Of a stretch of DNA of 64,000 nt, positions 8,146-17,037 are shown piece by piece; within the stretch, counting starts at the first letter, position 1, and each line of letters starts with the position of its first letter. Location: NCBI GenBank assembly GCA_023434025.1, contig JAEYTL010000026.1:62001-126000 (forward strand), in the 5' to 3' direction. The position numbers and the translations under genes were made by a program. This DNA is from Bacteroidota bacterium. GTDB taxonomy: Bacteria > Bacteroidota > Bacteroidia > Flavobacteriales > Flavobacteriaceae. The notes under the pieces were generated by a model that was not told the DNA's origin, did not search any database, and worked only from the letters and a program-made list of their open reading frames with translations.

Positions 8146-9579
8146 TTAGTTTAACATAGCGTATAACAGTGTGAAGGTTATAATTAAAATTGGTCCGACT
8201 AACCCAACAAAAAAACCACCGATTCTAAATTCAGACTGTTTAATGAGACCTGTGCTATATGCAATAGCGTTTGGGGGTGTGGAAACGGGAAGCAATAATG
8301 CACAGGAAGCACTCAGTCCGATTACAAAAGGCAGGATAATAGGGTCGATGTCTTCTGTAATGCTCATGAGCGATATGCCTACCGGAATCAGAATGGTGGT
8401 TGCGGCCGTATTACTCATAAAGTTTGACAGGATTACCGTTGTCAGGGAGAACAATAACAACAACAGGTAAAAGTTAACCTCTACTGAACTTATTTTAGAA
8501 ATGAAATAATCTGCCAATCCTTGTTCCTGAATAGCGATTCCGAGAGCCAGACCGCCCGCAACGAGCATCAGGGTATCCCAGGGGAGGGAGCGAACATCGT
8601 CGGCATCAATAATTCCCAGCATGGTTAATGCCACGATTGGTATTCCGGAAACTGCAGCTACAGGTATTTTTGTCCATTGCGAAGTTAACCACAAACCGAG
8701 GGTAGTGGCCAGAACGATGAGTACAATTCTTTTACGGATTTTGTCTTCTTCATTGTATTCTTCTTCCTGAGGTGTTTCCTGTTGAAGAAAATCAAGCGAC
8801 AGGGTTTCTTTTTTGATTTTGTACTTAACCAATAAAACTTTCCAAAACATCACGGTAAGCAGAACAGAAACCGGAACACCGATAATCATCCATTCAATGA
8901 ACGTTATTTTTACGCCTATCCCTTCTAATGCACCTACAGCGATTGCGTTGGGAGCCGTGCCGATAATGGTTCCCATGCCGCCGATTGAAGCGGCAGCAGG
9001 GATACCCAATAAGAGTACTTTTGAAATTTTGGAATCTTTACCCAATTGTAAAAACAAAGGTGTAACGGTGGCAATCATCATAGCTGTTGTAGCCGTGTTG
9101 CTCATTAACATGGAGATTATTGCTGTGGTCATCATCAAACCTAAGATGATGTATTGAGCCTGCGAGCCAAATTTTGGAGCAGCCAGCTTGAGCAAAAGAA
9201 GGTCTAATTTGGTTTTTTTCATTCCTTCAGCTAAAAAAAATCCGCCTAAAAAAAGCCAGATCACTCCGTCTGACCAGGTTTGAACATAGCGTTTGGCATC
9301 CATTGAATTTTCCTGACCTACAATGAAAACCATAAAACCGACAATCAGAATTCCGACTGCAAAAGGAGGGATAGCTTCTGTTATCCATAACCCGATAGAA
9401 AAAAACAACAGAAACATGACGTAATTTTGGGTGTCCGTAAAGCCCGGATCACGCAGAAGAAGTACCAAGAACATGGATGTAACAACTGAAAAAAGAAACA
9501 TAATTGTTCTGCTTTGCCGGGCAACCTTCAATTGAATTTTGGTCAGTTGTTTGATGGAGTAATTTCTGGAATCAGACAT
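8146..9579 (-). CDS. DASS family sodium-coupled dicarboxylate transporter
   Basis: 477 residues from MSDSRNYSIKQL (an upstream ATG adds 15 residues of poor character). About 11-12 membrane segments. Both Ser-Asn-Thr signature motifs of the DASS/SLC13 fold are present: LMSNTATTAMM in the first half and FMSNTAATTIL in the second, plus GIPAAASIGGMGTIIGTAPN. A charged loop (QQETPQEEEYNEEDKIRKR) separates the two inverted repeats. The substrate is probably a C4-dicarboxylate or citrate, with sodium as the driving ion; which one cannot be read here. Divergent from rocD. Confidence 0.88.
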   Translation of the reverse strand: MSDSRNYSIKQLTKIQLKVARQSRTIMFLFSVVTSMFLVLLLRDPGFTDTQNYVMFLLFFSIGLWITEAIPPFAVGILIVGFMVFIVGQENSMDAKRYVQTWSDGVIWLFLGGFFLAEGMKKTKLDLLLLKLAAPKFGSQAQYIILGLMMTTAIISMLMSNTATTAMMIATVTPLFLQLGKDSKISKVLLLGIPAAASIGGMGTIIGTAPNAIAVGALEGIGVKITFIEWMIIGVPVSVLLTVMFWKVLLVKYKIKKETLSLDFLQQETPQEEEYNEEDKIRKRIVLIVLATTLGLWLTSQWTKIPVAAVSGIPIVALTMLGIIDADDVRSLPWDTLMLVAGGLALGIAIQEQGLADYFISKISSVEVNFYLLLLLFSLTTVILSNFMSNTAATTILIPVGISLMSITEDIDPIILPFVIGLSASCALLLPVSTPPNAIAYSTGLIKQSEFRIGGFFVGLVGPILIITFTLLYAMLN

Positions 9580-9762
9580 GGTTGTAAGGATTTTTAAAGT
9601 AAAAATAGTAACATTATTGTGCAATCAAACTGACGAAAGTCATTTTATTTTAACTGCTTACGCAAACGTTTTCAAAGATATTACTTATTTTTGTTGCTTG
9701 AATTTGGATGATTTCTCTCCATAAAGTAGGAATTGATATGTATCGTATTTAAAATTATTACA

Positions 9763-11007
9763 ATGTCAGTTTTAGAAAAAATCAGTTCAGAAGAATTAAT
9801 TGCATTAGAAGACCAGTTTGGAGCTCATAATTATCATCCTCTACCGGTGGTGTTAAGTAAAGGGGAAGGGGTATATGTCTGGGATGTTGAAGGAAAAAAA
9901 TATTATGATTTTCTTTCTGCTTACTCGGCCGTCAACCAAGGACATTGTCATCCGAAAATCGTTAATGCTTTGACGGAACAAGCCCGGACACTAACCTTAA
10001 CATCCAGGGCTTTCTATAATGATAAGCTGGGTAAATATGAAAAATTTATCACTGATTTGTTTGGTTTTGATAAGGTTTTGCCGATGAATACCGGGGCAGA
10101 AGCTGTTGAAACCGCACTTAAGATTTGCCGTAAATGGGCTTATGAAAAGAAGGGAATTGAGGAACATCAGGCGGTCATTGTGGTTTGCGAAAATAATTTC
10201 CACGGAAGAACCACCACGATTATATCGTTTTCAAATGATGAAAATGCACGTAAGAACTTCGGGCCTTATACAGAAGGATTTATAAAAATTCCATATAATG
10301 ACCTGAAAGCCTTGAAAAGTGTTCTGGAAAATAATAAAAACATCGCCGGGTTTTTGGTTGAACCGATTCAGGGCGAAGCGGGTGTTTATGTTCCGGCAGA
10401 TGGATACCTGGCAGAGGCAAAAGCATTGTGTGCTAACCACAATGTGTTGTTTATTGCAGACGAAGTACAAACCGGTGTTGCCAGAACAGGGAAATTATTG
10501 GCCGTACATCACGAAAATGTTCAGCCGGATATTTTAATTTTAGGAAAAGCCGTTTCTGGCGGGGTTTATCCGGTTTCTGCGGTATTGGCTAATAATGAAA
10601 TAATGAACGTTATCCGTCCCGGTCAGCACGGTTCTACATTTGGCGGAAATCCATTGGCCGCTGCTGTTGCTACCGCTGCCCTGACGGTTGTTGAAGAGGA
10701 GAAACTGGCTCAGAATGCGGAGAAATTGGGAACGATTTTCAGAGACAGGTTAAATGAATACATTCAAAACAGCACGATTGTAAGCTTGGTAAGAGGAAAA
10801 GGATTGCTGAATGCAATTGTTATCAACGATTCTGAAGACAGTTCCACTGCTTGGAATATTTGTATGAAATTAGCTGAAAACGGTCTGTTGGCAAAACCAA
10901 CTCATGGCAATATTATCCGGTTTGCACCGCCTTTGGTTATGAACGAAGCACAATTGATGGATTGTATTTCGATTATTATCAGTACATTAAAAGCTTTTGA
11001 AAAATAA
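9763..11007 (+). CDS. rocD: ornithine--oxo-acid transaminase
   Basis: PLP class III aminotransferase, 414 residues from MSVLEKISSEELIALEDQFG. It converts ornithine plus 2-oxoglutarate to glutamate semialdehyde in arginine/proline metabolism. The start region EDQFGAHNYHPLPVVLSKGEG is diagnostic of ornithine aminotransferases rather than acetylornithine enzymes. MNTGAEAVETALK binds the cofactor phosphate, and IADEVQTGVARTGK precedes the pyridoxal lysine K262 in ILGKAVSGG. A TATTTTTG box lies at 9686-9693 but without a proper TTG partner. A hairpin terminator follows the gene. Confidence 0.94.
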   Translation: MSVLEKISSEELIALEDQFGAHNYHPLPVVLSKGEGVYVWDVEGKKYYDFLSAYSAVNQGHCHPKIVNALTEQARTLTLTSRAFYNDKLGKYEKFITDLFGFDKVLPMNTGAEAVETALKICRKWAYEKKGIEEHQAVIVVCENNFHGRTTTIISFSNDENARKNFGPYTEGFIKIPYNDLKALKSVLENNKNIAGFLVEPIQGEAGVYVPADGYLAEAKALCANHNVLFIADEVQTGVARTGKLLAVHHENVQPDILILGKAVSGGVYPVSAVLANNEIMNVIRPGQHGSTFGGNPLAAAVATAALTVVEEEKLAQNAEKLGTIFRDRLNEYIQNSTIVSLVRGKGLLNAIVINDSEDSSTAWNICMKLAENGLLAKPTHGNIIRFAPPLVMNEAQLMDCISIIISTLKAFEK

Positions 11008-11013
11008 GAAAAA

Positions 11014-11046
11014 TAAAAAGGGTGAAATTTTTGTTTCACCCTTTTT
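11014..11046. terminator. bidirectional hairpin terminator
   Basis: AAAAAGGGTGAAA and TTTCACCCTTTTT form a perfect stem between rocD (plus) and the convergent CCC-motif gene (minus). Confidence 0.85.
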
Positions 11047-11051
11047 TATGA

Positions 11052-11384
11052 TTACTGTCCAAGCATTTCTCTGATTTGTTCCTGCATCAATTCCTGATCC
11101 TGCATTCCTTCAAAGCCAAATGTAGCAATCATCCAAATTACTAACAAAAGATAGATGAAACTCAGTACCAAACCGATATAAGCAAGTACTTTACCTGTTT
11201 TGATGTTTGTGTAATTTGAATATAATTCAGGGTTTTCCAAATAAAGCTGCGTGTCTTTTTTGGCAAGCACTAAAGCAATTACGCCTAAAATAATTCCCAG
11301 AATACCATAACAACAACAGGTCAGAATAGATAAAATCCCTAAAATAATGACAGCTGTTGCATTGGGTAATTTTTGTTTTTCCAT
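11052..11384 (-). CDS. CCC-motif membrane protein
   Basis: 110 residues with two hydrophobic hairpins. The first contains the ILTCCCYGILGIILG motif that names this Bacteroidota family, and a second helix (LAYIGLVLSFIYLLLVIWMI) follows after a KDTQLYLENPELYSNYTNIKTGK linker. It is the second gene after the DUF2752 gene (27-base gap), so both are probably co-transcribed. The role is unknown; the three cysteines lie at or in the membrane. Confidence 0.82.
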   Translation of the reverse strand: MEKQKLPNATAVIILGILSILTCCCYGILGIILGVIALVLAKKDTQLYLENPELYSNYTNIKTGKVLAYIGLVLSFIYLLLVIWMIATFGFEGMQDQELMQEQIREMLGQ

Positions 11385-11411
11385 AAGTTCAAAGTTTAAT
11401 TTAATTGTTGG

Positions 11412-11690
11412 TTAATAATACAAAAGTTTATAAAAATAAGAAAATACCATTACAAATGCTGTGATGATGCCTAACGTCACAATTATTTTATGATAATTCC
11501 TTGATTTATCGATCAGGCTGATGCCGATGAATACAAAAAACAAGAGCATGGTGTAAATAGCAGGATACATATAAAATGCAGCTTTAAATTCACCTTGCAG
11601 TAACAAAGCTAATGAGCGTTGAATACCGCAACCGAAGCAATCGATGCCAAAGAGTTTTTTAGATAAGCAGGGAAGCATGTATTCTTCCAT
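11412..11690 (-). CDS. DUF2752 family membrane protein
   Basis: 92 residues. The N-terminal PCLSKKLFGIDCFGCGIQRSL matches the DUF2752 signature (P-C ... G-x-x-C-x-G-C-G-x-x-R), followed by two membrane helices. Function unknown in the family. Pairing with the cysteine-rich CCC-motif protein downstream hints at a shared cysteine- or metal-related role, which is inference only. Confidence 0.85.
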   Translation of the reverse strand: MEEYMLPCLSKKLFGIDCFGCGIQRSLALLLQGEFKAAFYMYPAIYTMLLFFVFIGISLIDKSRNYHKIIVTLGIITAFVMVFSYFYKLLYY

Positions 11691-11748
11691 CGTTGACTGT
11701 TTTTAGGATTACAATTTTACGAAAAAAAGAGATTGGTTTTTCATTGGC

Positions 11749-11776
11749 TTGTTTTTAATTTTAATCTTTACCTTTG
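11749..11776 (+). promoter_or_regulatory. Bacteroidota-type promoter
   Basis: TTG at 11749-11751, 17 bases, then TACCTTTG at 11769-11776, an exact match to TTG-N17-23-TAnnTTTG. It places transcription start shortly after 11776, which favours the ATG at 11795 as the start of the next gene. Confidence 0.7.
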
Positions 11777-11794
11777 ATGTCTAAATTTAATCCG

Positions 11795-11980
11795 ATGAAA
11801 AAAGTATTTGTCCCTCTTGTTCTGATTGCTGCTTTTTTTGCTTTTTACACTCCGAAAGAAAGTAATAATTACACTGTTTATATCAAAGTGGCGGCGATTG
11901 TGATTGTAATGATCGGAGTAATGAAATTAATGCAGAAAGTACCCAGCAGAAATCAGGAAGATAAAGATGATGAAGTTTAA
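11795..11980 (+). CDS. small single-pass or two-helix membrane protein, unknown
   Basis: 61 residues (MKKVFVPLVLIAAFFAFYTP, then VYIKVAAIVIVMIGVMKLMQ, then a charged tail). An ATG at 11777 is in frame but abuts the -7 promoter box, so it would precede the transcript start; 11795 is preferred. The gene overlaps the next one by 14 bases, implying coupling with the Smr-domain protein. Function not recognised. Confidence 0.72.
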   Translation: MKKVFVPLVLIAAFFAFYTPKESNNYTVYIKVAAIVIVMIGVMKLMQKVPSRNQEDKDDEV

Positions 11981-12527
11981 AATTGGAGACAAAGTAGTTG
12001 CTTTGGACGAAGACTTTTCCGGAGTGGTAGTGGGGATAAAAAACGATCAGATTGAAGTAGAAACTTCGGATGGTTTCCTGATGACATATTTTGTCAATGA
12101 ATTGATTAAACAAAACAATTCCAACGAATTAGGCTCTTTTATTTCAAGAGAAAGAATAAATAATGCTGTCAGGGAAAAAAATGAACCGGTTAAGCGGAAT
12201 TTTACAAAAGAAAAGAAGTCTAAGAAAGAAGATTTTGTGTTGGAAGTGGATTTGCACATCGAAAAATTAGTGCCTTCCAAACGCGGTATGAATAATTATG
12301 ACATTCTGAATCTGCAGATAGAAACGGCTAAGCGACAACTTGATTTTGCTCAAAAAAACCGAATACCGAGAGTCGTATTTATCCATGGTGTTGGCGAAGG
12401 TGTACTGAAAGCTGAACTCGATTTTCTCTTGGGAAGATATGACAATATTTCATTTCAGGATGCCAGTTACCAAAAATATGGTCTTGGAGCAACCGAAGTG
12501 TATTTTATTCAAAAGAAAATGTTGTAA
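11967..12527 (+). CDS. Smr-domain protein (MutS2-like C-terminal domain)
   Basis: 186 residues. The N-terminal 60 residues form a small beta-domain (KFKIGDKVVALDEDFSGVVVGI) like DUF2027 proteins of Bacteroidota. A basic linker (about 70-100) leads to a C-terminal Smr domain with VDLHIEKL and the HGVGEGVLK motif. Smr domains bind and often nick DNA or RNA; in other bacteria some cleave mRNA at stalled ribosomes. Which applies here cannot be read. Convergent with the next gene, with 2 bases between them. Confidence 0.85.
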   Translation: MMKFKIGDKVVALDEDFSGVVVGIKNDQIEVETSDGFLMTYFVNELIKQNNSNELGSFISRERINNAVREKNEPVKRNFTKEKKSKKEDFVLEVDLHIEKLVPSKRGMNNYDILNLQIETAKRQLDFAQKNRIPRVVFIHGVGEGVLKAELDFLLGRYDNISFQDASYQKYGLGATEVYFIQKKML

Positions 12528-12529
12528 TG

Positions 12530-13579
12530 TTAGGGCAACAGAATCACAAACTCTCCAAATGTATAAACATCCCCCAGCTTAAACGAAACCTGTAATTCAG
12601 GGGAACTACTCACTTTGGTCATGGTTATATTTTTAAGCGAAATTTTATGACGATGACCAATAACCGGGCTTTGGTTATCGGTTGGGATTTCATATTCAAT
12701 GGTTGTGGTAACCTCTATGATGCCACTTACCTCTGTAACACCATTGTCTGCATTGAACTCTTCAATGGCAACAGGAAAAGTGGGTGTTTCGGCCAGACAT
12801 AAAAAGTCATTACTGATTATTCCGTTGTAAAAAATCAATTTAAGCAGGTTGCTGCTGCCGTTCATCAAAGCTGTTCTGGGTTGGTTTTCCTGCGTAACTT
12901 CCGGGACAAACAAACTGGAATCAATACGTAAGGTCATTGCCTGTGGCGGCACGTTAGCCGGTGTGTTTGAGCCAATAACAGGAATTTTAAACAGGTACGA
13001 ATAATCATTTCCGCACCGGGCAATATTTACATCAAAGTTACCTTGTCGGTAAGAAGAAGTGATATAATCACCAAAGACTAACTCGGTAAACAATTGTTGG
13101 TTGCCGTTGCCGGTATCAAAATTAATATTCCGTAAAACGATGTTGTGCGTATAGCCTGTAATCTCCGTAGCATTAGTGTTTTCGTTAACCTGTTTGTTAA
13201 CGGAGGTTGTTATTTCTATACTGCCCGAAAGAGCATTCCACTCAGTTGTAACGGTGGGGGTGGCAGGAGGAATAGTGGTACAGATGACATTGTTGTTCAA
13301 CGTACCGCTGTATAGCCTGTACAAAACCTTATTTGTGCTGTTGATGTTGATAATTCTGGGTTGATCAACGGGGGTGATGGTATTTATAAAGCTCGATTCC
13401 GGAATCTGAAGGATAAGGGTTTCGTTATCATTGATTTTATAGATAAAAAAACCGGTTTCGCCATTGTTACAGGAGTTCGAAGCGGCATTGGAAAAATCAA
13501 ACGATTCAATGTTAAAATCACCGTCGTCACAGGCGTTTAAAGAAAATAAAAGTACAATTAACCCAACTATTTTTTTCAT
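12530..13579 (-). CDS. lipoprotein with two internal repeats
   Basis: 349 residues from MKKIVGLIVLLFSLNAC (lipobox LNAC, Cys17). An upstream in-frame ATG would put 18 residues ahead of the signal. The mature protein is two similar halves: each begins at a Cys, has an LxIPxSxF/LRIDSSLF strand, then QPR, a Y-x-G-x(I/L)-N segment, a Cys before a proline-rich turn, an SGxIEITT strand, an ITGYTH/VIGHRH segment, and ends in a GDY/GDV strand. This points to duplication of a beta-sandwich domain. Function unknown; outer-membrane lipoprotein predicted. Confidence 0.8.
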   Translation of the reverse strand: MKKIVGLIVLLFSLNACDDGDFNIESFDFSNAASNSCNNGETGFFIYKINDNETLILQIPESSFINTITPVDQPRIININSTNKVLYRLYSGTLNNNVICTTIPPATPTVTTEWNALSGSIEITTSVNKQVNENTNATEITGYTHNIVLRNINFDTGNGNQQLFTELVFGDYITSSYRQGNFDVNIARCGNDYSYLFKIPVIGSNTPANVPPQAMTLRIDSSLFVPEVTQENQPRTALMNGSSNLLKLIFYNGIISNDFLCLAETPTFPVAIEEFNADNGVTEVSGIIEVTTTIEYEIPTDNQSPVIGHRHKISLKNITMTKVSSSPELQVSFKLGDVYTFGEFVILLP

Positions 13580-13668
13580 AAACAAATCAAAATAATAAGC
13601 AAAAATAGAACTTTTAATTTCAACAAAAAGCATTTGGGTTTAATTAGGATGATTTTAACCATATTTCA

Positions 13669-13676
13669 TATCTTTG
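13669..13676 (+). promoter_or_regulatory. candidate -7 box TATCTTTG
   Basis: Exact TAnnTTTG match 25 bases before the GH97 start. A TTG sits at 13634-13636, too far away for normal spacing, so only the -7 half is well supported. Confidence 0.5.
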
Positions 13677-13700
13677 GTAGCGTCTTCAAAAAATATAAAA

Positions 13701-15800
13701 ATGAAAAAAATTGTTTACGGTGTCTGCCTTTTTTTTATAATATCATCGTCCGCTCAACAACTTAAATCGCCTGATAACCATATTGTTTTAAACGTTTCGC
13801 TCGACGGAAACGGCAAACCTTTTTATACGTTGACTTACAAAAGCAAAAGTATCATCCGGAACAGTAACCTTGGGTTTATACTCAAAAACAGTCAGCCATT
13901 GGACGAAGGTTTTGAAGTAATCAGTTCAAAAACAACCACCTTTTCCGAAAAATGGAAACCGGTTTTAGGTGAACAGAATGAAATACTCAACCAATACAAT
14001 CAAATGGTGGTTGAGCTTTTTCAAAAATCAACCGGGAGAAAAATGAACCTGGTTTTCCGGTTATTTAACGAAGGACTGGCTTTTCGCTATGAAATCCCTG
14101 TTCAGGAGAAATTAAATTATTTTGTAATTGACGAGGAAACAACACAGTTTGCCTTAACCGGTGATCATAAGGCCTTCTGGATTCCGGGTGATTATGACAG
14201 TCAGGAATATGCTTATAATGAGACTTCTCTTTCGGCTGTTGATGTAGATAAATTAGATATGAACAACGGTATCGGTATGAAAGGACCGATGACCAAATCG
14301 AGGATTCAGTCACCGGTGATGATGAAGTCAAAAGAGGGATTATATATCAATATTTTTGAAGCCGCCGTGGTTAATTATCCTGTCATGCATTTGGATTTGG
14401 ATACGCAAACGTTTTTGATGCAGTCTCATCTTGTTCCCAATGCAATCGGGGATAAAGCGTATTTACAGGCTCCGGCCAATTCTCCCTGGCGGACTGTCAT
14501 GGTGAGTGATGATGCCCGGACAATACTGGCATCCAAGATGGTTTTAAATTTGAATGAACCCTCTAAAATTGAAGATACTTCATGGATTAAGCCGATGAAA
14601 TATGTGGGTATATGGTGGGAGATGCATGTGGGAATTTCAACATGGGATTATGCCGGATCACAAAATGCGCAAATGGCACAGGATGCAGAACTAAAGCCTA
14701 CCGGAAAGCACGGAGCCACGACCGAAAACACTAAAAAATATATTGACTTTGCAGCGAAGCATGGTTTTGACGGTGTTTTGGTGGAAGGCTGGAATGTGGG
14801 TTGGGAAGACTGGTTTGGTAATTGGAAAGAAAATGTTTTTGATTTTGTAACGGCATATCCTGATTTTAATGTGGAAGAAGTACAAAAATATGCCGAATCC
14901 AAAGGAGTCAAAATGATTATGCACCATGAAACATCAGGTTCTGTAGCTAATTATGAAAGGCGTTTGGACAGGGCTTATTCTTTTATGAAGAAACATAATT
15001 ATGATGCAGTTAAAAGCGGATATGTCGGTAAGATTATTCCAAGAGGTGAATGGCACGACGGCCAAACCATGGTTAATCATTTTAATTATGCGGTTGAAAG
15101 AGCGGCTGAATACAAAATTATGGTGAATTCACATGAATCGTCCAGACCAACCGGTTACCACAGGACCTATCCGAATTATATTGCGGCAGAAGCGGCCAGG
15201 GGCAATGAGTTCAACGCCTGGAGCATCGGCAATCCGCCGGCTCATGAAACCATTTTGCCTTTTACCCGTCTTCTGGGCGGCCCGATGGATTATACACCGG
15301 GTATTTTTGAAATTAAAATGAGTCACTATGATGCGGCTAAAAAAGAACAGGTACATACCACCTTGGCCAAGCAACTGGCTTTGTATATAACGATTTACAG
15401 TCCATTGCAAATGGCGGCCGATTTACCGGAAAATTACGAACGTTACCCGGATGCTTTTCAGTTCATTAAAGAGGTGGAAGCAGATTGGGATAAAACAGAA
15501 ATTATAGAAGCCGAGCCCGGAGATTTTGTCACGATAGCCCGTAAAACAAAAGGAAAGGAATCCTGGTTTTTAGGAGCAATTACGGATGAAAATCCGAGAA
15601 AAACAGAAATTTCACTAAGCTTTTTAACCCCGGGAAAAAAATATAAAGCGACTATTTATGAAGATGGAAAAAATGCTCATTGGGAAAAAAATCCTAAAGC
15701 TTATTCCGTCAAAACCATCGAAGTAACTTCTAAATCTAACTTAAAATTGAATTTAGCGGCAGGTGGCGGAACAGCAGTTAGTTTTTTTCCGGTTCAATAA
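13701..15800 (+). CDS. glycoside hydrolase family 97 (SusB-like)
   Basis: 699 residues from MKKIVYGVCLFFIISSSAQ (signal peptide). An N-terminal beta-sandwich with SPDNHIVLNVSLDGNG and a central TIM barrel match GH97. SusB-type inverting members use two glutamates 24 residues apart; here E479 (NSHESSRPTG) and E503 (AARGNEF) have the same spacing and surrounding motifs, so alpha-glucosidase-like activity is more likely than the retaining alpha-galactosidase type. Probably periplasmic. No SusC/SusD pair is adjacent, so this is not part of a visible polysaccharide-utilisation locus. Confidence 0.9.
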   Translation: MKKIVYGVCLFFIISSSAQQLKSPDNHIVLNVSLDGNGKPFYTLTYKSKSIIRNSNLGFILKNSQPLDEGFEVISSKTTTFSEKWKPVLGEQNEILNQYNQMVVELFQKSTGRKMNLVFRLFNEGLAFRYEIPVQEKLNYFVIDEETTQFALTGDHKAFWIPGDYDSQEYAYNETSLSAVDVDKLDMNNGIGMKGPMTKSRIQSPVMMKSKEGLYINIFEAAVVNYPVMHLDLDTQTFLMQSHLVPNAIGDKAYLQAPANSPWRTVMVSDDARTILASKMVLNLNEPSKIEDTSWIKPMKYVGIWWEMHVGISTWDYAGSQNAQMAQDAELKPTGKHGATTENTKKYIDFAAKHGFDGVLVEGWNVGWEDWFGNWKENVFDFVTAYPDFNVEEVQKYAESKGVKMIMHHETSGSVANYERRLDRAYSFMKKHNYDAVKSGYVGKIIPRGEWHDGQTMVNHFNYAVERAAEYKIMVNSHESSRPTGYHRTYPNYIAAEAARGNEFNAWSIGNPPAHETILPFTRLLGGPMDYTPGIFEIKMSHYDAAKKEQVHTTLAKQLALYITIYSPLQMAADLPENYERYPDAFQFIKEVEADWDKTEIIEAEPGDFVTIARKTKGKESWFLGAITDENPRKTEISLSFLTPGKKYKATIYEDGKNAHWEKNPKAYSVKTIEVTSKSNLKLNLAAGGGTAVSFFPVQ

Positions 15801-15875
15801 TGATAAAGGAAACAGCGTTGCTATTTAGGCCGGCACGCAGACTCTTTTTACAACGTTACAAAGAATTGTATTAAA

Positions 15876-17000
15876 ATGAATAAAATATACCTTGATAATG
15901 CTGCAACTACCTTTATACGCCCTGAAGTGATTCAAGGAATGGCTGAGGTTATGCAGGCCGAATTCGGAAACCCTTCCTCTACGCACAGTTTTGGTCGCGG
16001 GGCAAAAGCGGTTTTGGAATCGGCCAGGAAAAGCATTGCCAAACAACTTAACTGTTCTGCTCAGGAAATTATCTTTACCTCCTCGGGAACCGAGGCTAAC
16101 AACTGGATTTTGCGTAATGCCATAACAAAAATGGGTATAAAACGGATTATTTCAACTAAAATTGAACACCATGCGGTTTTATATCCTATTCTGGAGTTGC
16201 AAAAGGAGTTTGGGATTGAAACGGAATTTTTAACCATTTTACCCAGTGGTCACATTGATTATCTGCAACTGGCGACTTTGCTGAAAGATACCAAACCAAC
16301 GCTGGTTAGCTTAATGCATGTGAATAACGAGACAGGTGTAGTGTTGGATCTGAACCGGGTAGGGGAATTGTGCAAACCGCAACATGTCTTTTTTCATTCG
16401 GATACGGTGCAATCTGTCGGTAAAACAGAAATTGACTTACAGGAAGTGGAGGTTGATTTTATAGTGGCAAGTGCCCACAAATTTCACGGGCCAAAAGGTG
16501 TTGGGTTTGCTTATGTAAAAAAGAATACTCCGGTTTCGGCCATGATTTTCGGAGGTGAACAGGAAAAAGGACTTCGGGCCGGAACGGAAGCAGTTCACCA
16601 GATAGCCGGAATGGCCAGAGCACTGGAACTTGCTTATTCAAATCTGGAAAGTGAAAGAAGTGCAATTTTTGAATTGAAAAAATATACTATTGAAAAATTG
16701 GCAGAACAATTTCCGTTGATAAAATTCAATGGCGGATTAGAAACATTTTATTCCATTTTAAATGTTCAGTTACCATTGGCGGATGAAAAGACAGCCATGA
16801 TTTTGTTTGAACTGGATATAAAGGGAATAGCTGTTTCACGGGGAAGTGCCTGCCAGTCGGGTAGTGTCAAGCCGTCGCATGTGCTGGCCGAAATTTTACC
16901 GGTAGAAGAACTCAGAAAGCTGAGTCTCCGCATTTCGTTTAACCATGAGAATACCAAAGCTGAAATTGATTATTTTGTCTCGTGTTTGGCGATGATGTAA
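15876..17000 (+). CDS. cysteine desulfurase (NifS/IscS-like)
   Basis: 374 residues, class V aminotransferase fold. It takes sulfur from cysteine as an enzyme-bound persulfide, for iron-sulfur clusters or thio-modification. Start MNKIYLDNAATT is the family signature. Pyridoxal lysine is K202 in SAHKFHGPKG, and the persulfide-forming cysteine is C326 in GSACQSGSVKPSH, a loop with the long IscS/NifS form rather than SufS form. No isc/suf scaffold gene is adjacent, so the acceptor is not known. Followed closely by pyrD. Confidence 0.92.
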   Translation: MNKIYLDNAATTFIRPEVIQGMAEVMQAEFGNPSSTHSFGRGAKAVLESARKSIAKQLNCSAQEIIFTSSGTEANNWILRNAITKMGIKRIISTKIEHHAVLYPILELQKEFGIETEFLTILPSGHIDYLQLATLLKDTKPTLVSLMHVNNETGVVLDLNRVGELCKPQHVFFHSDTVQSVGKTEIDLQEVEVDFIVASAHKFHGPKGVGFAYVKKNTPVSAMIFGGEQEKGLRAGTEAVHQIAGMARALELAYSNLESERSAIFELKKYTIEKLAEQFPLIKFNGGLETFYSILNVQLPLADEKTAMILFELDIKGIAVSRGSACQSGSVKPSHVLAEILPVEELRKLSLRISFNHENTKAEIDYFVSCLAMM

Positions 17001-17037
17001 GGGAGAATGTTTATTTTTGCCGGACAACACAACCATC

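Noticed and set aside
9580..9762. Paired promoters between the DASS transporter and rocD genes
   Set aside because: A TATTTTTG box exists on the plus strand, but without a TTG at proper distance, so no firm call.
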